A program made the position numbers and the translations under genes. DNA of 64,000 nucleotides from contig JBAXXL010000022.1 in assembly GCA_037127915.1 (NCBI GenBank), positions 1-64,000 on the forward strand, written 5' to 3'. The notes below the pieces were generated by a model. That model was not told the origin of the DNA. It searched no databases and saw only the letters and a program-made list of their open reading frames with translations. Below, one piece after another: positions 25,915-35,073 of this stretch. This stretch comes from JBAXXL01 sp037127915 (GTDB lineage: Bacteria > Bacteroidota > Ignavibacteria > Kapaibacteriales > UBA2268). How positions within the stretch are numbered: the stretch's first letter is position 1; each line of letters opens with the position of its first letter.

Positions 25915-26625
25915 ATGAGAAAAACTATTTTAGCGCTATTAATCATTGTATTTGTTTCAATGAACCTCGCGGCTCAAGATGGTTATTACGAAGGTAATTA
26001 CAACGATGAAGAGAATATCGAAGCCCTTAATTACACAACATCTGTAGGGGCTCAGTTAATTTGGGGTGGGGGATTCAGTTGGACACCGAGTAAAATCGGG
26101 AATAATTCACCGGTATGCTTTAATAATTTACCCGATATAACTGCTGTCGGATATTTACCACTCTCTTCTCAAATAAAACTTGGTGTTTTGGGTGAAATTG
26201 GTTTGCACTCAACATCGTATGCTAATGCTCTTGAAACAAATCCTGAGAATCCGACAATTACCCAAATCAAATATTTTATATTTGGGGCATCAGCCTTTTA
26301 TAACGGTATTTATGCCGGATTGAATTACGGATTTCCTATTTCGGGTAAGCGTAGCGATAACAACACTTCTTCTCCTTTGGCGGCGGAATCATTTGTAAGC
26401 TTACTTGATTTCAAACTTGGGTATAATTATCCAATTTGGGAAGACCCTGCTAAAGGACGTTTAAATCTCGTTGCACAAATTGATTTCACTATGAAAGGAT
26501 TAATGCTAACGGATATAGTAGATGAAACAGATATTTATCACATAAAGCGTTATAATTATCAACCCTTGCAATTTAAAATCGGATTAAATTATTTATTTAA
26601 CATGACCGGCTTTACATCTTATTAG
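25915..26625 (+). CDS. Outer-membrane beta-barrel-like protein
   Basis: A 236-aa protein with a signal peptide (residues 1-20, ending NLAAQ) and many alternating amphipathic strands (VGAQLIWGGGFSWTPS, IKLGVLGEIGLHST, FGASAFYNGIYAGLNYGFPI, LNLVAQIDFTMKGL, FKIGLNYLFNM). This is the pattern of a small outer-membrane barrel of the PorT/OmpA-barrel type. It starts 10 bp after the TPR lipoprotein gene and so is co-transcribed with it. The exact role is unknown. Confidence 0.75.
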   Translation: MRKTILALLIIVFVSMNLAAQDGYYEGNYNDEENIEALNYTTSVGAQLIWGGGFSWTPSKIGNNSPVCFNNLPDITAVGYLPLSSQIKLGVLGEIGLHSTSYANALETNPENPTITQIKYFIFGASAFYNGIYAGLNYGFPISGKRSDNNTSSPLAAESFVSLLDFKLGYNYPIWEDPAKGRLNLVAQIDFTMKGLMLTDIVDETDIYHIKRYNYQPLQFKIGLNYLFNMTGFTSY

Positions 26626-26634
26626 TTCTTTGAT

Positions 26635-26874
26635 ATGAATAACACACAAGATAAAATTTTACATGATATAGATAAATCCGTTTGGATTATAAGCATTTTT
26701 AGCATACTAAGCAGTATATTATTTTTAATTGCTTATGTTAAATTGCATTTGTTTATTTTATTAATTGCAGTAATTGTAATAATATGTTCCTTACCTATTG
26801 TCATTATTCTGGCTTTAAAAATGAAACGTAACTATATAGTTACAAAAGAAAATGCTGAAAAATTAAATATATAA
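26635..26874 (+). CDS. Small two-helix membrane protein
   Basis: A 79-aa product with two hydrophobic helices (about 16-37 and 39-62) and a basic C-terminus (KMKRNYIVTKENAEKLNI). It starts 9 bp after the barrel-like gene, suggesting the end of the same operon. The ribosome site is weak and no family is recognised, so the call rests on spacing and composition. Confidence 0.55.
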   Translation: MNNTQDKILHDIDKSVWIISIFSILSSILFLIAYVKLHLFILLIAVIVIICSLPIVIILALKMKRNYIVTKENAEKLNI

Positions 26875-26964
26875 AAAAATATTTTGGATATTAATTAAAC
26901 TTTTTTTGTAATTTAGTACTTAAATGTTAGTAACGAATTTTATAATTAAAATAATAGAGGTCCT

Positions 26965-27636
26965 ATGAAGTTAAAACACATAACACTAATCATTTCTGCT
27001 ATAGTTCTATTGAGCTTTACAGGTTGTAAGGATATGCAAAACCCTGTTGGAACAGATACTCCTGAATACGCAATCGTGCTCAATAACGCAGTTGAAATAG
27101 ATGGTGATTTAGCTACTACACAAGTAGTTGAATGTTCTTTAGAATCCAATGCTTTTATACCGGGCGATCAGTCAATTTTTGAAAATTGCCGCTTCGGTAG
27201 AGAAGATATGGATAAAAGATGCCCACCAAAAGGCGGTCCTAAAGATCGCCCTATGATAGGCAAAGTAATGCGCGAATTGAAATTGACAGCAGAACAAATT
27301 GAATTACTGAAAGGTTTCAATTTAGCTCATCGTGATTGTATTGAATTAACAATGCAAACATGGCGCGACGCAGTTGCTCCAATAATGGAAAAAGCAAATG
27401 CTGAAAGAAAATTGATCATGGATGACCTGAAAAATAAGGTGATTACACGTCGCGAGGCGTATGATAAACTAAATGTTCTTAACAAAGCAATGCGTGCTGA
27501 AATTGATGCATTAGGTATGAAGGATACAATCAAACTTGCGATTGAAGATTGCAACAAAACATTATTAGATAGTATCTATGGGATGCTAACTCCTGAACAA
27601 CAAATTATTTGGGATAAATACTTTCCTAACAAATAG
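26965..27636 (+). CDS. CpxP/Spy-like LTxxQ lipoprotein
   Basis: A 223-aa lipoprotein: signal sequence with lipobox ending SFTGC at residue 21, then an acidic linker. A helical region follows with two LTxxQ-type motifs, LKLTAEQIELLKGF and MLTPEQQIIWDKYF, separated by basic/acidic helices. LTxxQ proteins of the CpxP/Spy kind are periplasmic chaperones or stress sensors. The linker has a CRFGREDMDKRCPPKGG segment with two Cys. It is a single gene with its own terminator (27664-27702). Chaperone function is inferred from the motifs. Confidence 0.75.
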   Translation: MKLKHITLIISAIVLLSFTGCKDMQNPVGTDTPEYAIVLNNAVEIDGDLATTQVVECSLESNAFIPGDQSIFENCRFGREDMDKRCPPKGGPKDRPMIGKVMRELKLTAEQIELLKGFNLAHRDCIELTMQTWRDAVAPIMEKANAERKLIMDDLKNKVITRREAYDKLNVLNKAMRAEIDALGMKDTIKLAIEDCNKTLLDSIYGMLTPEQQIIWDKYFPNK

Positions 27637-27663
27637 TATTCAATCTAATTATCGTTCTTTATT

Positions 27664-27702
27664 AATCAACCCTATGCAGAAAAGTGCGTAGGGTTGATTT
27701 TG
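27664..27702 (+). terminator. Rho-independent terminator
   Basis: AATCAACCCTATGC and GCGTAGGGTTGATT pair (one mismatch) around a short AGAAAAGT loop, followed by TTG and T-rich sequence. It ends the LTxxQ lipoprotein gene. Confidence 0.8.
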
Positions 27703-27740
27703 TTTATACTTGGGATGATTGAAAATGTAGATTTTAACTA

Positions 27741-27773
27741 CTCATTCGATGAATGCAAAAGTCATCGGATGAG
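27741..27773. repeat. Palindrome family P2, copy 3 (terminator-like)
   Basis: CTCATTCGATGAATGC then AAAAGTCATCGGATGAG, between the convergent LTxxQ and nuoE genes. It is likely the minus-strand terminator side. Confidence 0.7.
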
Positions 27774-27786
27774 TTATCATATATAT

Positions 27787-28254
27787 TTATATTAAACTAT
27801 CGAAGATAGTGTCGAACACTTCTTTACTTACGTTATCATAATACCGCTCATTCACTGCAATCATCGGAGCTGAGCCGCAAGCTCCCATACATTCAACTTC
27901 TTCAAGTGAATAAAGCCCGTCAGCGGAAGTTTCGTTGTTCTTTAAGCCGGTTTTATTCGATACATATTCAAACAATTCTTTGCCCTTCATCAGCATACAC
28001 GAAACATTTGTACAAACTTGAATATGGTGTTTCCCGCGGGGTTTAGTGGTAAACATTGTATAAAACGAAACTACGCCATCGACATCTTTCTTTGGCATTT
28101 CTAATATTTCAGAAATCGCTTTACTTGCATCATCGCTAATATGAAGCTCTTTATCCTGAACAATGTGCAAAATATCCAATAAAGCCGCCTTTTTTTCAGG
28201 ATATTTAGAAATTGCTTTGTTTATTAATTCCATCTCGTGAATGTCGAAATACAT
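27787..28254 (-). CDS. nuoE: NADH-quinone oxidoreductase subunit E (2Fe-2S)
   Basis: The 155-aa thioredoxin-like ferredoxin subunit of complex I (24-kDa type). The four cluster ligands are Cys81 and Cys86 in CTNVSCMLM and Cys122 and Cys126 in VECMGACGSAP. The N-terminal helical region VVSFYTMFTTKPRGKHHIQV is typical. Its electron partners (nuoF, nuoG) are not in the window, so it may instead serve another NADH-linked complex such as a formate dehydrogenase or bidirectional hydrogenase. nuoE is the default name. The gene is separated from the next minus-strand gene by 57 bp. Confidence 0.88.
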   Translation of the reverse strand: MYFDIHEMELINKAISKYPEKKAALLDILHIVQDKELHISDDASKAISEILEMPKKDVDGVVSFYTMFTTKPRGKHHIQVCTNVSCMLMKGKELFEYVSNKTGLKNNETSADGLYSLEEVECMGACGSAPMIAVNERYYDNVSKEVFDTIFDSLI

Positions 28255-28311
28255 AGTTTTATACAGTTTATTAAAAGAAAAATTGACGCAAATTTATGTG
28301 ATTAATTGTTT

Positions 28312-30840
28312 TTATTTTACAACAACAAAACTCCGGTGCTGTACCAAGTCGCCGGCTTTGAATTCAACGAAATATGTACCTTGAGCCAATTCGTCAATTG
28401 GTATTGTTAGAATATGACTGCCCAATGGTTGGTATGAATTAACCAATTCACTGATTAATATGCCATTAGCATTATAAAGTGACATCAATACTACTCCTTC
28501 GTTTTTCACCGCATAAGTTACGCTTACATCTTTTTTTGTTGCCGGATTAGGTGAAATCTCAAATATTCCGGTCATTCCCGATAGATCTTCTACGCTTACA
28601 GCAGAAATTGTGGCTTTTACAACACCAAGAGTTTTTTCACAACAATAAAAACCTGCATCCGGTTGCCAATTTGCCTTAACACGAACAGAATCAGCATACG
28701 CTGTTTTTCCTTCGGCAATTTCTTTATCCAATGATTGCGGATTGAAACTTACCTTGTATTTTAATGATTCACCCGGGTGAATTGTATATCCCGGTAACAC
28801 ACCGCCATTTTCTTTGTAAATAGATGGGTCTAAAGTGAATCCATTATATTCCCATTGCTTGTCGGAATCTTTTGATAATAAAATAATAGAGTCAACAACA
28901 ACGGGTTTATGTGATTCATTTATTATACTTAGTTCTTTTGTTTCTAGTGGGTCGTTATATGCTTTCGAACCCCAGTTTTCAATCCTATTACTTGCAGTCA
29001 ATCTTGTTCTTGAGTATTCAATCGTTATAGTGGTATCGTTACCGGCTCGGTCTGTAAAAGCTATAAATGCTTTAGCATCAAATTCCGGATCCAAAACATT
29101 GATACTCCAATCAATACTAAATGTTTCACCCGGTAAAAAAATAGTTTCGTCATAAATGACATTGGAGAAGTTGTAACTATCGCTATTTATTAAACGAAGT
29201 GCAGACAAATTCGACCTTAGAGCTTCATCGCTTTCCGGCTGTTCGGTTACGTTACCCACCGCTTGGCCACGGCAATCAATAGAAAATGTTGGACGTGGAG
29301 CCCAAATATCGTGTTTTGTATTATCATTAAAACAGCCCGTAACAGGAAATCCATAAGAATCCGCCCAATCAAATCCATACCCATACGCCATCATTGGCTC
29401 TGTACCTCTTAACGAGTACACACCTGCCGGATCATCCAGAGTAAGCGTCACACATCTATAATATCGAGAATCGCTTATAGATTTGTCAGCAAATGCAAGT
29501 CCAGGATTATTTACCACCTCGGATAATTTCTTCCAAACCATTTGTCCATTTGTTATTTTGCCAAATTCAATATCATCGGGTATTTTGCCATTTTCTGTTG
29601 ATTTATAACAAAGATTTACATAATTGTTTTTAAAAGAAGAACCATCGTTTACACCGGGAGTACACCAAATAAACCTATTTAGGTACTGGTCAATTGGAAT
29701 TAATGCCATTTGGAAAGGATCGCTCTCGATATCATCATCACTCATACCGGTGTTATACTGCGTAACAGCTATCGGATTTAGGGCTGATATAGTTACAGGT
29801 TTTAAAGATTCTTCTGCGGTTACGCTTCGCCGTTCAATATAGCCTTTACCATCAGCACCGCCCACTGTTTGAACAGTAGCCCATTCATTCCCGTCGCGGT
29901 AAATTGTAGTATTAGGTTCAGAAGCAAATATTCGTATAATTGAACCTTTTTTTCTTTTAATTATTGGAGAAACATGATATTTTGAACCCCAGCTTTCCAT
30001 TGGTAAATCCTGCTCAATAAGAAAATCACAAGCTCCAATATTAATAGGAACATAAGCGCAGAAGGAACCGGAAATAACCGATACCTGCTTATTTGCTTCA
30101 ATTACAGTCCCCGTTAAATCATTATAATCTCCCATTGTCCCAATAAGCCAAACATCGCCGCGATTAATAGTATTTTCATCAGTAGCGCCTGTCGTTAAGG
30201 GGCGAGCTCCCGGAGTAAAATTACTGGCTCTTCCACCCAATTTTACATTAACACGAGTATTATTATACACACCCACAATGCTTGTATATGATGTTAAATA
30301 TAGTTTATCCGATTCTTTGCACGGATCGTTATAGGATGAAACAACATATTTTTTGCCTAAAGCACTTTTGGGAATAGCCAAATATCCGTCCGATGTGTAT
30401 TCGAAGCGAGTTACACCGTAGCAGATAATTGGGTCCATTGAAGTAACGATAATTCCATATCCTTGATATATTCTTTGCGGTTGTGGTGGTTGGTTGTTAT
30501 CTTTGCTATAGCATTGAGCTTTATCGGGAGTAAGATTTATCTCAATTATATCATTAGGTATAGTTGTTTTAACAATGTAAATCCCTTTTGCGGGTATTTC
30601 AATCGTTACTTTAGTTGCAACTGCCGAAGATATATAGATTTTACATCCATCGGTTTTACTAGCTGATTCCCAACACGGATGGAACGTCATAAAAAATTCT
30701 GTTCCCTCGTTTGTAGAACCGAGTAATTTTGGAAGATCTTTTCGGAGCGTGGCTGAATCAGTGTCCATTGCCCGAGCAAATGAAGAAATAAAAATAATAC
30801 TGAGTACTATTGCTGTTAAATTCTGTATTAAACTTTTCAT
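28312..30840 (-). CDS. IgGFc-binding-domain surface protein with T9SS sorting domain
   Basis: An 842-aa secreted protein: signal peptide (residues 1-24), then a large N-terminal domain of the IgGFc-binding type. Visible blocks are GTEFFMTFHPCW, IYISSAVATKVTIEIP, YLAIPKSALGKKYVVSSY, WLIGTMGDYNDLTGTVIEAN and FLIEQDLPMESWGSKYHVSP. ASH-like beta domains come next (PGYTIHPGESLKYKVSFNPQ). The sorting domain starts at FEISPNPATKKDVSVTYA and ends RSFVVVK. In Bacteroidota such proteins are adhesin-like and of unknown ligand; immunoglobulin binding is not implied. It has its own leader of about 210 bp. Confidence 0.87.
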   Translation of the reverse strand: MKSLIQNLTAIVLSIIFISSFARAMDTDSATLRKDLPKLLGSTNEGTEFFMTFHPCWESASKTDGCKIYISSAVATKVTIEIPAKGIYIVKTTIPNDIIEINLTPDKAQCYSKDNNQPPQPQRIYQGYGIIVTSMDPIICYGVTRFEYTSDGYLAIPKSALGKKYVVSSYNDPCKESDKLYLTSYTSIVGVYNNTRVNVKLGGRASNFTPGARPLTTGATDENTINRGDVWLIGTMGDYNDLTGTVIEANKQVSVISGSFCAYVPINIGACDFLIEQDLPMESWGSKYHVSPIIKRKKGSIIRIFASEPNTTIYRDGNEWATVQTVGGADGKGYIERRSVTAEESLKPVTISALNPIAVTQYNTGMSDDDIESDPFQMALIPIDQYLNRFIWCTPGVNDGSSFKNNYVNLCYKSTENGKIPDDIEFGKITNGQMVWKKLSEVVNNPGLAFADKSISDSRYYRCVTLTLDDPAGVYSLRGTEPMMAYGYGFDWADSYGFPVTGCFNDNTKHDIWAPRPTFSIDCRGQAVGNVTEQPESDEALRSNLSALRLINSDSYNFSNVIYDETIFLPGETFSIDWSINVLDPEFDAKAFIAFTDRAGNDTTITIEYSRTRLTASNRIENWGSKAYNDPLETKELSIINESHKPVVVDSIILLSKDSDKQWEYNGFTLDPSIYKENGGVLPGYTIHPGESLKYKVSFNPQSLDKEIAEGKTAYADSVRVKANWQPDAGFYCCEKTLGVVKATISAVSVEDLSGMTGIFEISPNPATKKDVSVTYAVKNEGVVLMSLYNANGILISELVNSYQPLGSHILTIPIDELAQGTYFVEFKAGDLVQHRSFVVVK

Positions 30841-31052
30841 AAATCATCCATCCCATGCGATCAAACAATCACATTAAAACAATTATAAATTTTGTTATAA
30901 ATATTCTATAACAAATTTAACACAAAAAATAACAAAAACCGATGAGTAAAATTACAGAATAACGATAATTCTAATGTAAAATACCAATGTTATATGCTTT
31001 ATTATTAATTAAAGCATTTTTTGTACAATTTTCTTCACATTTTTTTGAAACT

Positions 31053-31424
31053 CTAATGCGTAGAGGACAAACTTCTGTTCGTTATTCTCTTTGCAAGACC
31101 TATCGTTTTCAAAAACAATATTGGGAAAATTACAATAGCTGAAATCAATACTAATGTTAGAAGTGCTAGGATAGCAATATTAACATTTGAAAATCCCCAT
31201 ATATAATGGAGAGCAACTAAAAATCCTGTACTGATAACTATATCTATAAAGAATAAAGCGGTTTTTGTACCTAAGACTTCATGTTTCCTATTATATAAAT
31301 AGGATTTTATATTTTTGGAAAATTTGGCAGTAGCATTCGTTTTATCGAAAAATAAAATTAGAAATGCAGTTAATATGAACACAACATCCATGGCGAGAGT
31401 CAAATTTATCATTTTTTGCATCAT
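31053..31424 (-). CDS. Small membrane protein, unknown function
   Basis: A 123-aa product with three hydrophobic helices (about 8-26, 56-75, 83-108) and basic loops (KNIKSYLYNRKHE; KRITNRSLSSTH tail). The alternative reading on the plus strand in this region is shorter and less membrane-like. No ribosome site stands out, and no family is recognised. Confidence 0.5.
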   Translation of the reverse strand: MMQKMINLTLAMDVVFILTAFLILFFDKTNATAKFSKNIKSYLYNRKHEVLGTKTALFFIDIVISTGFLVALHYIWGFSNVNIAILALLTLVLISAIVIFPILFLKTIGLAKRITNRSLSSTH

Positions 31425-31562
31425 TAATCCGGCTAATATTAAAAATACAAATATATGGATAAATCTTTTAATTAAAGCATATTATATCTACGTGTTTTCA
31501 CCATTTTCGATACGTAATTCCACCATATTAAATAAATATATAGATATGTTATTCTTAAAGCA

Positions 31563-31660
31563 GTGAAGAATTCATCTTTGAATAGGGTATAGGGTTTAGG
31601 GTGTTGGGTATGAAGAAAATTGAAAAGCGAAGATTGAATTGCGTAATTCGTAATTGACTT
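31563..31660. repeat. Degenerate repeat shared with 54325-54425
   Basis: GAAGAATTCATC, then AGGGTATAGGGTTTAGGG, then GTAATTCGTAATTGA. The same three blocks in the same order recur at 54325-54425. It contains no usable open frame. The 31425-31976 intergenic stretch otherwise holds a palindrome array and a promoter. Confidence 0.6.
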
Positions 31661-31820
31661 TTTCAATCCCGAAAGGATGGCATTACTATAGAAAATGGAA
31701 AACCCCGGTGGCACTAACCCTGAAAGGGTGAAATATAAAAAATGACCTCTTTAGAGGTCAAATGTTTGTAGAAATAATGTGCATGGTTGTTGGTTTCCGA
31801 CCCCAGAGGGGTCGAATGTA
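31660..31820. repeat. Array of short, different palindromes
   Basis: Four small hairpins in series, all with different arms: ATCCCGAAAGGAT (imperfect), ACCCTGAAAGGGT, GACCTCTTTAGAGGTC and CGACCCCAGAGGGGTCG. They are spaced by about 35-55 bp and each is followed by a GAAAT/AAATG/GAATG-like tail. Related hairpins occur at 36846-36862 and 41225-41420. Confidence 0.7.
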
Positions 31821-31863
31821 GAATGGAAAAAGGGAAAAATAGATTATTTTTTGATTAATCTAT

Positions 31864-31892
31864 TTGTATGTTAAATATATTTAGTAAATTTG
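31864..31892 (+). promoter_or_regulatory. Promoter of the five-gene nuclease-channel operon
   Basis: TTG at 31864-31866, an 18-base spacer, and TAAATTTG at 31885-31892, the same geometry as the promoter at 12031-12059. The expected start of transcription is near 31899, giving a leader of about 78 bp before the ATG at 31977. Confidence 0.65.
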
Positions 31893-31976
31893 CTTAGAGA
31901 AAAAATATTTTTCGAAAACAAATGAGATAGAGATCGTACATTGAATTAAATTTTCAAACAATATAGATGAAATACT

Positions 31977-33044
31977 ATGGACTTCAAAGATCAAATCAAA
32001 ATTTTGGGCGATAGAGTAACGAAACTCAAAGACCAAATACAGACAGAAGAAGCTACGAAAAATGCTTTTATTATGCCATTTTTACAAGCACTTGGCTACG
32101 ATGTGTTCAATCCGATAGAAGTTGTTCCAGAATTTATATCGGATATAGGGATAAAAAAGGGTGAAAAAATTGATTATGCCATTTTTAGGGATGGTGTTCC
32201 TACAATTCTAATTGAATGTAAGCATTGGGCTCAAAATTTAGATATTCACGATGGCCAGCTTTTGCGCTATTTCCATGTCTCGAAAGCAAAATTTAGTATG
32301 TTAACTAATGGTATTATTTATCGTTTTTATTCAGATCTTGTTGAAACGAATAAAATGGATGAAAAACCTTTTTTGGAATTCAATATCGAAGAAATCAAAG
32401 ACAATCAAATTGAAGAACTTAAAAAATTCCATAAGTCATATTTTGATATTGACAGCATTGTTAATACTGCAAGTGAATTGAAGTACACCAACGAATTAAA
32501 ACAGTTAATTCAACAAGAATTCAATAATCCAACTCCCGAATTTGTGAAGTATTTTGCAAAGCAAGTTTATCCAACTTCCATAACTCAAAAGGTGATTGAA
32601 CAATTTACTAACTTTACAAAAAAATCAATTCAACAATATATTAGTGATTTAATTACAGAAAGGTTAAAATCTGCATTACATAAAGAAGATGAAGCATCTA
32701 ATAAACAAAATCCTATAACATTAAATGAAACTGAAGTTGAGCCTGAAAATAAAATTGAAACAACAAATGAAGAATTAGAAGGCTTTATGATTGTAAAAAC
32801 AATTTTAAGACAGAAGATTGATGCAAAACGTATTACTTACCGCGATGCTCAAACATATTTTGTAATTCAACTTGATGACAACAATCGTAAAGTAATATGC
32901 AGACTTTATATGAATAGGAAAAAGAAATATATTGGATTAACTGAAGAAAATAAAAAAGAAGAGAAATATGAAATTCAATCGCTTGATGATATTTTCAATT
33001 ATACAGATAAATTAATTGAAATAGCCGAAGGATATGATAAATAA
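31977..33044 (+). CDS. HsdR_N-like PD-(D/E)xK nuclease-domain protein
   Basis: A 355-aa protein whose N-terminal 170 aa match the type I restriction enzyme R-subunit N-terminal nuclease domain: NAFIMPFLQALGYDVFNP, Asp66 in KIDYAIF, Glu80 and Lys82 in TILIECKHW, and a following HDGQLLRYFHVSKAKF with the usual Gln/Tyr. There is no helicase or methylase part. The C-terminal 100 aa hold a beta-rich domain (QTYFVIQLDDNNRKVICRLY) that may bind a ligand or partner. First gene of a five-gene operon; 27 bp to the next. Whether it cuts DNA or RNA is not shown. Confidence 0.85.
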   Translation: MDFKDQIKILGDRVTKLKDQIQTEEATKNAFIMPFLQALGYDVFNPIEVVPEFISDIGIKKGEKIDYAIFRDGVPTILIECKHWAQNLDIHDGQLLRYFHVSKAKFSMLTNGIIYRFYSDLVETNKMDEKPFLEFNIEEIKDNQIEELKKFHKSYFDIDSIVNTASELKYTNELKQLIQQEFNNPTPEFVKYFAKQVYPTSITQKVIEQFTNFTKKSIQQYISDLITERLKSALHKEDEASNKQNPITLNETEVEPENKIETTNEELEGFMIVKTILRQKIDAKRITYRDAQTYFVIQLDDNNRKVICRLYMNRKKKYIGLTEENKKEEKYEIQSLDDIFNYTDKLIEIAEGYDK

Positions 33045-33071
33045 AAAAGGGAATATTACCAGGTAAAAGTA

Positions 33072-34022
33072 ATGGAACATATTGAGCCTCTTAAACAAGA
33101 CCTTGATCAAGATAATACTGAAACTTCTTTAAAAGATAATAAAAGTAATTCTGGTGTTGATCAAGTATTATTTCCAAGAAAATTTGTTGAAATCAGGAAT
33201 CAGCAATTTTATGAAAAGGATACTGAAAAAATTCCTATAGACAGTTTGGACTTTTCAAATCATCATTTTATTGATGTTAGTGGTTTTGGCGTTGTTTTTA
33301 GAAATTGTAATTTTTCATACAGTATATTTGAAAGAGGATATTTTAGAAATTCTAAATTTATTAATTGTAAATTTATTGGCTGTTATTTTACTAATTGCAA
33401 TCTTAGAGGTGCCACATTTGAAAGTTGTAATTTACATTATGTTCGATTTAAGGAAACACTTTTGCATTCTGATAGTCTAATTAAAAGCCTTCCAATAGAA
33501 CCGAGTACAAGGCGAGAGAATTTACAGAATCTAAGAATCAATGCTCGTGCAATTGGTGATGAAAAAGGTATAAAAACTTATATTAAAAAAGAATTGTGTG
33601 CAGAACGAGAGCATTTTAGGAAAGCTCGGAAAAAAAATGAAGATTATTATGCAATGAAATATGGCGGTTTTAAAAACGGAATTAAAGTAAGATATCAAAG
33701 CATTATGATATGGTTAGACTATTATATTTGGGGACATGGCGAATATCTTAAAAACTTAATTTTATTTATTACTGCAATAATTGTAATATTATCTTTAATT
33801 GGTGCTGTTACTTCTAGTCATTTTAATTTTGGATTATCATTAAATAACTTATCATCATTATTTTATAATTCGTTCAAAGCAACATTTTGCATTTTCTTGG
33901 GCATTAATATTAAATTAAATAACATTATTGGATTGAAGCTTACTGTAATAATTGTTTTAATAAGATATGTTACGTTAGGTCTTCTTGTGAGTATGCTATT
34001 TAGAAGTTTATCAAAAAGATGA
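33072..34022 (+). CDS. Pentapeptide-repeat membrane protein with degenerate pore-like C-terminus
   Basis: A 316-aa protein. Residues about 58-135 are pentapeptide repeats (FRNCNFSYSIFERGYFRNSK, CKFIGCYFTNCNLRGATFES), a right-handed beta helix. A charged helical linker follows (NARAIGDEKGIKTYIKKELC). The C-terminus has two or three membrane helices (LILFITAIIVILSLIGAV; TVIIVLIRYVTLGLLVSML) with LFYNSFKATFCIFLG between them. In related pentapeptide-channel proteins that place holds a K+ filter, but no GYG is seen here. It overlaps the NTase gene by 4 bp (ATGA). It is probably a membrane effector or anchor; the role is inferred. Confidence 0.8.
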   Translation: MEHIEPLKQDLDQDNTETSLKDNKSNSGVDQVLFPRKFVEIRNQQFYEKDTEKIPIDSLDFSNHHFIDVSGFGVVFRNCNFSYSIFERGYFRNSKFINCKFIGCYFTNCNLRGATFESCNLHYVRFKETLLHSDSLIKSLPIEPSTRRENLQNLRINARAIGDEKGIKTYIKKELCAEREHFRKARKKNEDYYAMKYGGFKNGIKVRYQSIMIWLDYYIWGHGEYLKNLILFITAIIVILSLIGAVTSSHFNFGLSLNNLSSLFYNSFKATFCIFLGINIKLNNIIGLKLTVIIVLIRYVTLGLLVSMLFRSLSKR

Positions 34023-34738
34023 TAGAAAACAATTCAATTCAAAGCATTAGGGTTTTTGGATCCTATGGAAGAGGGGATGCTGATTCATTTAGTGACCTTG
34101 ATATTCTAATTGTAACGAATAAAAATAATGATATATCAGAGATTGCGAATGATTTTGATGATGAAATTCTTAATAGGTTTCATAAAAAACCATCTTACGC
34201 ATGGTATAGTAAAGCGAGGATAGAAGCAATGTATGCTTCAGGACATTTATTTGCCTGGCATCTTTATCAAGAATCAAAACCTGTTTATAAAATTACAAAC
34301 GATCTTATAAAAATCCTTGGGAAACCCAACAAATACGAAGATGCTATTTCCGATGCTCAATCAATTTATAAAATAATGAATTCAATAAAGCCCTCAATAA
34401 TAATTTCACCTATAAATTCAGTTTATGAGTCTGGTGTGCTTTTTGTATGTTTGCGAAACTTAGGTTTAATTTTATCAAGCGTATTAAAAGATAATTTCGA
34501 CTTTACTTTAGATTCTCCATACCATTTAAATGAAAATTCTCTATGTCTGGATTATTCAGAATACAACATATTAAAACAAAATCGACGAGCAAGTATGAGA
34601 GGATTACCATCACAACAATTAGATATTGTTAAATTGATCAATATAATAGAAGTTGCAATCAAGTGGACTTCAGAAAAACTAATATTTTTAAAGGAGGAAT
34701 TATGTTCGGGCGACATAATAGATTCAAAAGTCGGATAG
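34019..34738 (+). CDS. Nucleotidyltransferase (pol-beta fold) with helical C-terminus
   Basis: A 239-aa protein with the NTase signature RVFGSYGRGDADSFSDLDIL: Gly14-Ser15 and the metal ligands Asp26 and Asp28. A third acidic ligand is not obvious. The C-terminal 130 aa are helical and could be a substrate- or HEPN-like domain (SVYESGVLFVCLRNLGLILS). Its ATG overlaps the stop of the pentapeptide gene, and the next gene starts inside it. Possible activities are AMPylation or nucleotidylation of a partner or RNA, or second-messenger synthesis; the sequence does not choose among them. Confidence 0.85.
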   Translation: MIENNSIQSIRVFGSYGRGDADSFSDLDILIVTNKNNDISEIANDFDDEILNRFHKKPSYAWYSKARIEAMYASGHLFAWHLYQESKPVYKITNDLIKILGKPNKYEDAISDAQSIYKIMNSIKPSIIISPINSVYESGVLFVCLRNLGLILSSVLKDNFDFTLDSPYHLNENSLCLDYSEYNILKQNRRASMRGLPSQQLDIVKLINIIEVAIKWTSEKLIFLKEELCSGDIIDSKVG

Positions 34739-35004
34739 AAATAGAAAGAAATGTTCTAAGTATAGTCAATAAAACCTATTCAAATATAAACCCTTTGGAA
34801 GGACTAACGCATGCTTCAATAGCTAAATGGGCTACACAAATGGACAATAGTAAGCTTTATATACTACTATTTGAAATATCCAATATGTCCTCTTTACATA
34901 ACGATTGCAGTAGAGATATCTTTTCTGAAGAAGAAATGGATTTAAAAGTAGGATTGTACGAAAAAATAGATTCTTTGCACAATTTTATAAGTAAATTAGG
35001 GTAA
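34702..35004 (+). CDS. Small helical protein, unknown function
   Basis: Translation from ATG 34702 gives 100 aa. The start is chosen because AAGGAGG stands 5 bp upstream; an earlier in-frame codon at 34663 lacks a site. The product is soluble and helical (IEIERNVLSIVNKTYSNI; MDLKVGLYEKIDSLHNFISKL). It overlaps the end of the NTase gene by 37 bp in another frame, so the two are tightly coupled. It may be a partner, antitoxin-like or adaptor protein for the NTase; this rests only on the coupling. Confidence 0.75.
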   Translation: MFGRHNRFKSRIEIERNVLSIVNKTYSNINPLEGLTHASIAKWATQMDNSKLYILLFEISNMSSLHNDCSRDIFSEEEMDLKVGLYEKIDSLHNFISKLG

Positions 35005-35073
35005 AGATAAATATTTATAGTAACTTTTTTATATTAATAATGAGATGTTAATTCAAATAATAAATGGATTTAT

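Noticed and set aside
31472..31714. 80-codon minus-strand open frame
   Set aside because: It crosses the degenerate repeat and a palindrome; no protein features.
31660..31820. CRISPR-like array
   Set aside because: The hairpin arms differ from unit to unit and there are no constant repeats with unique spacers, nor any cas gene.
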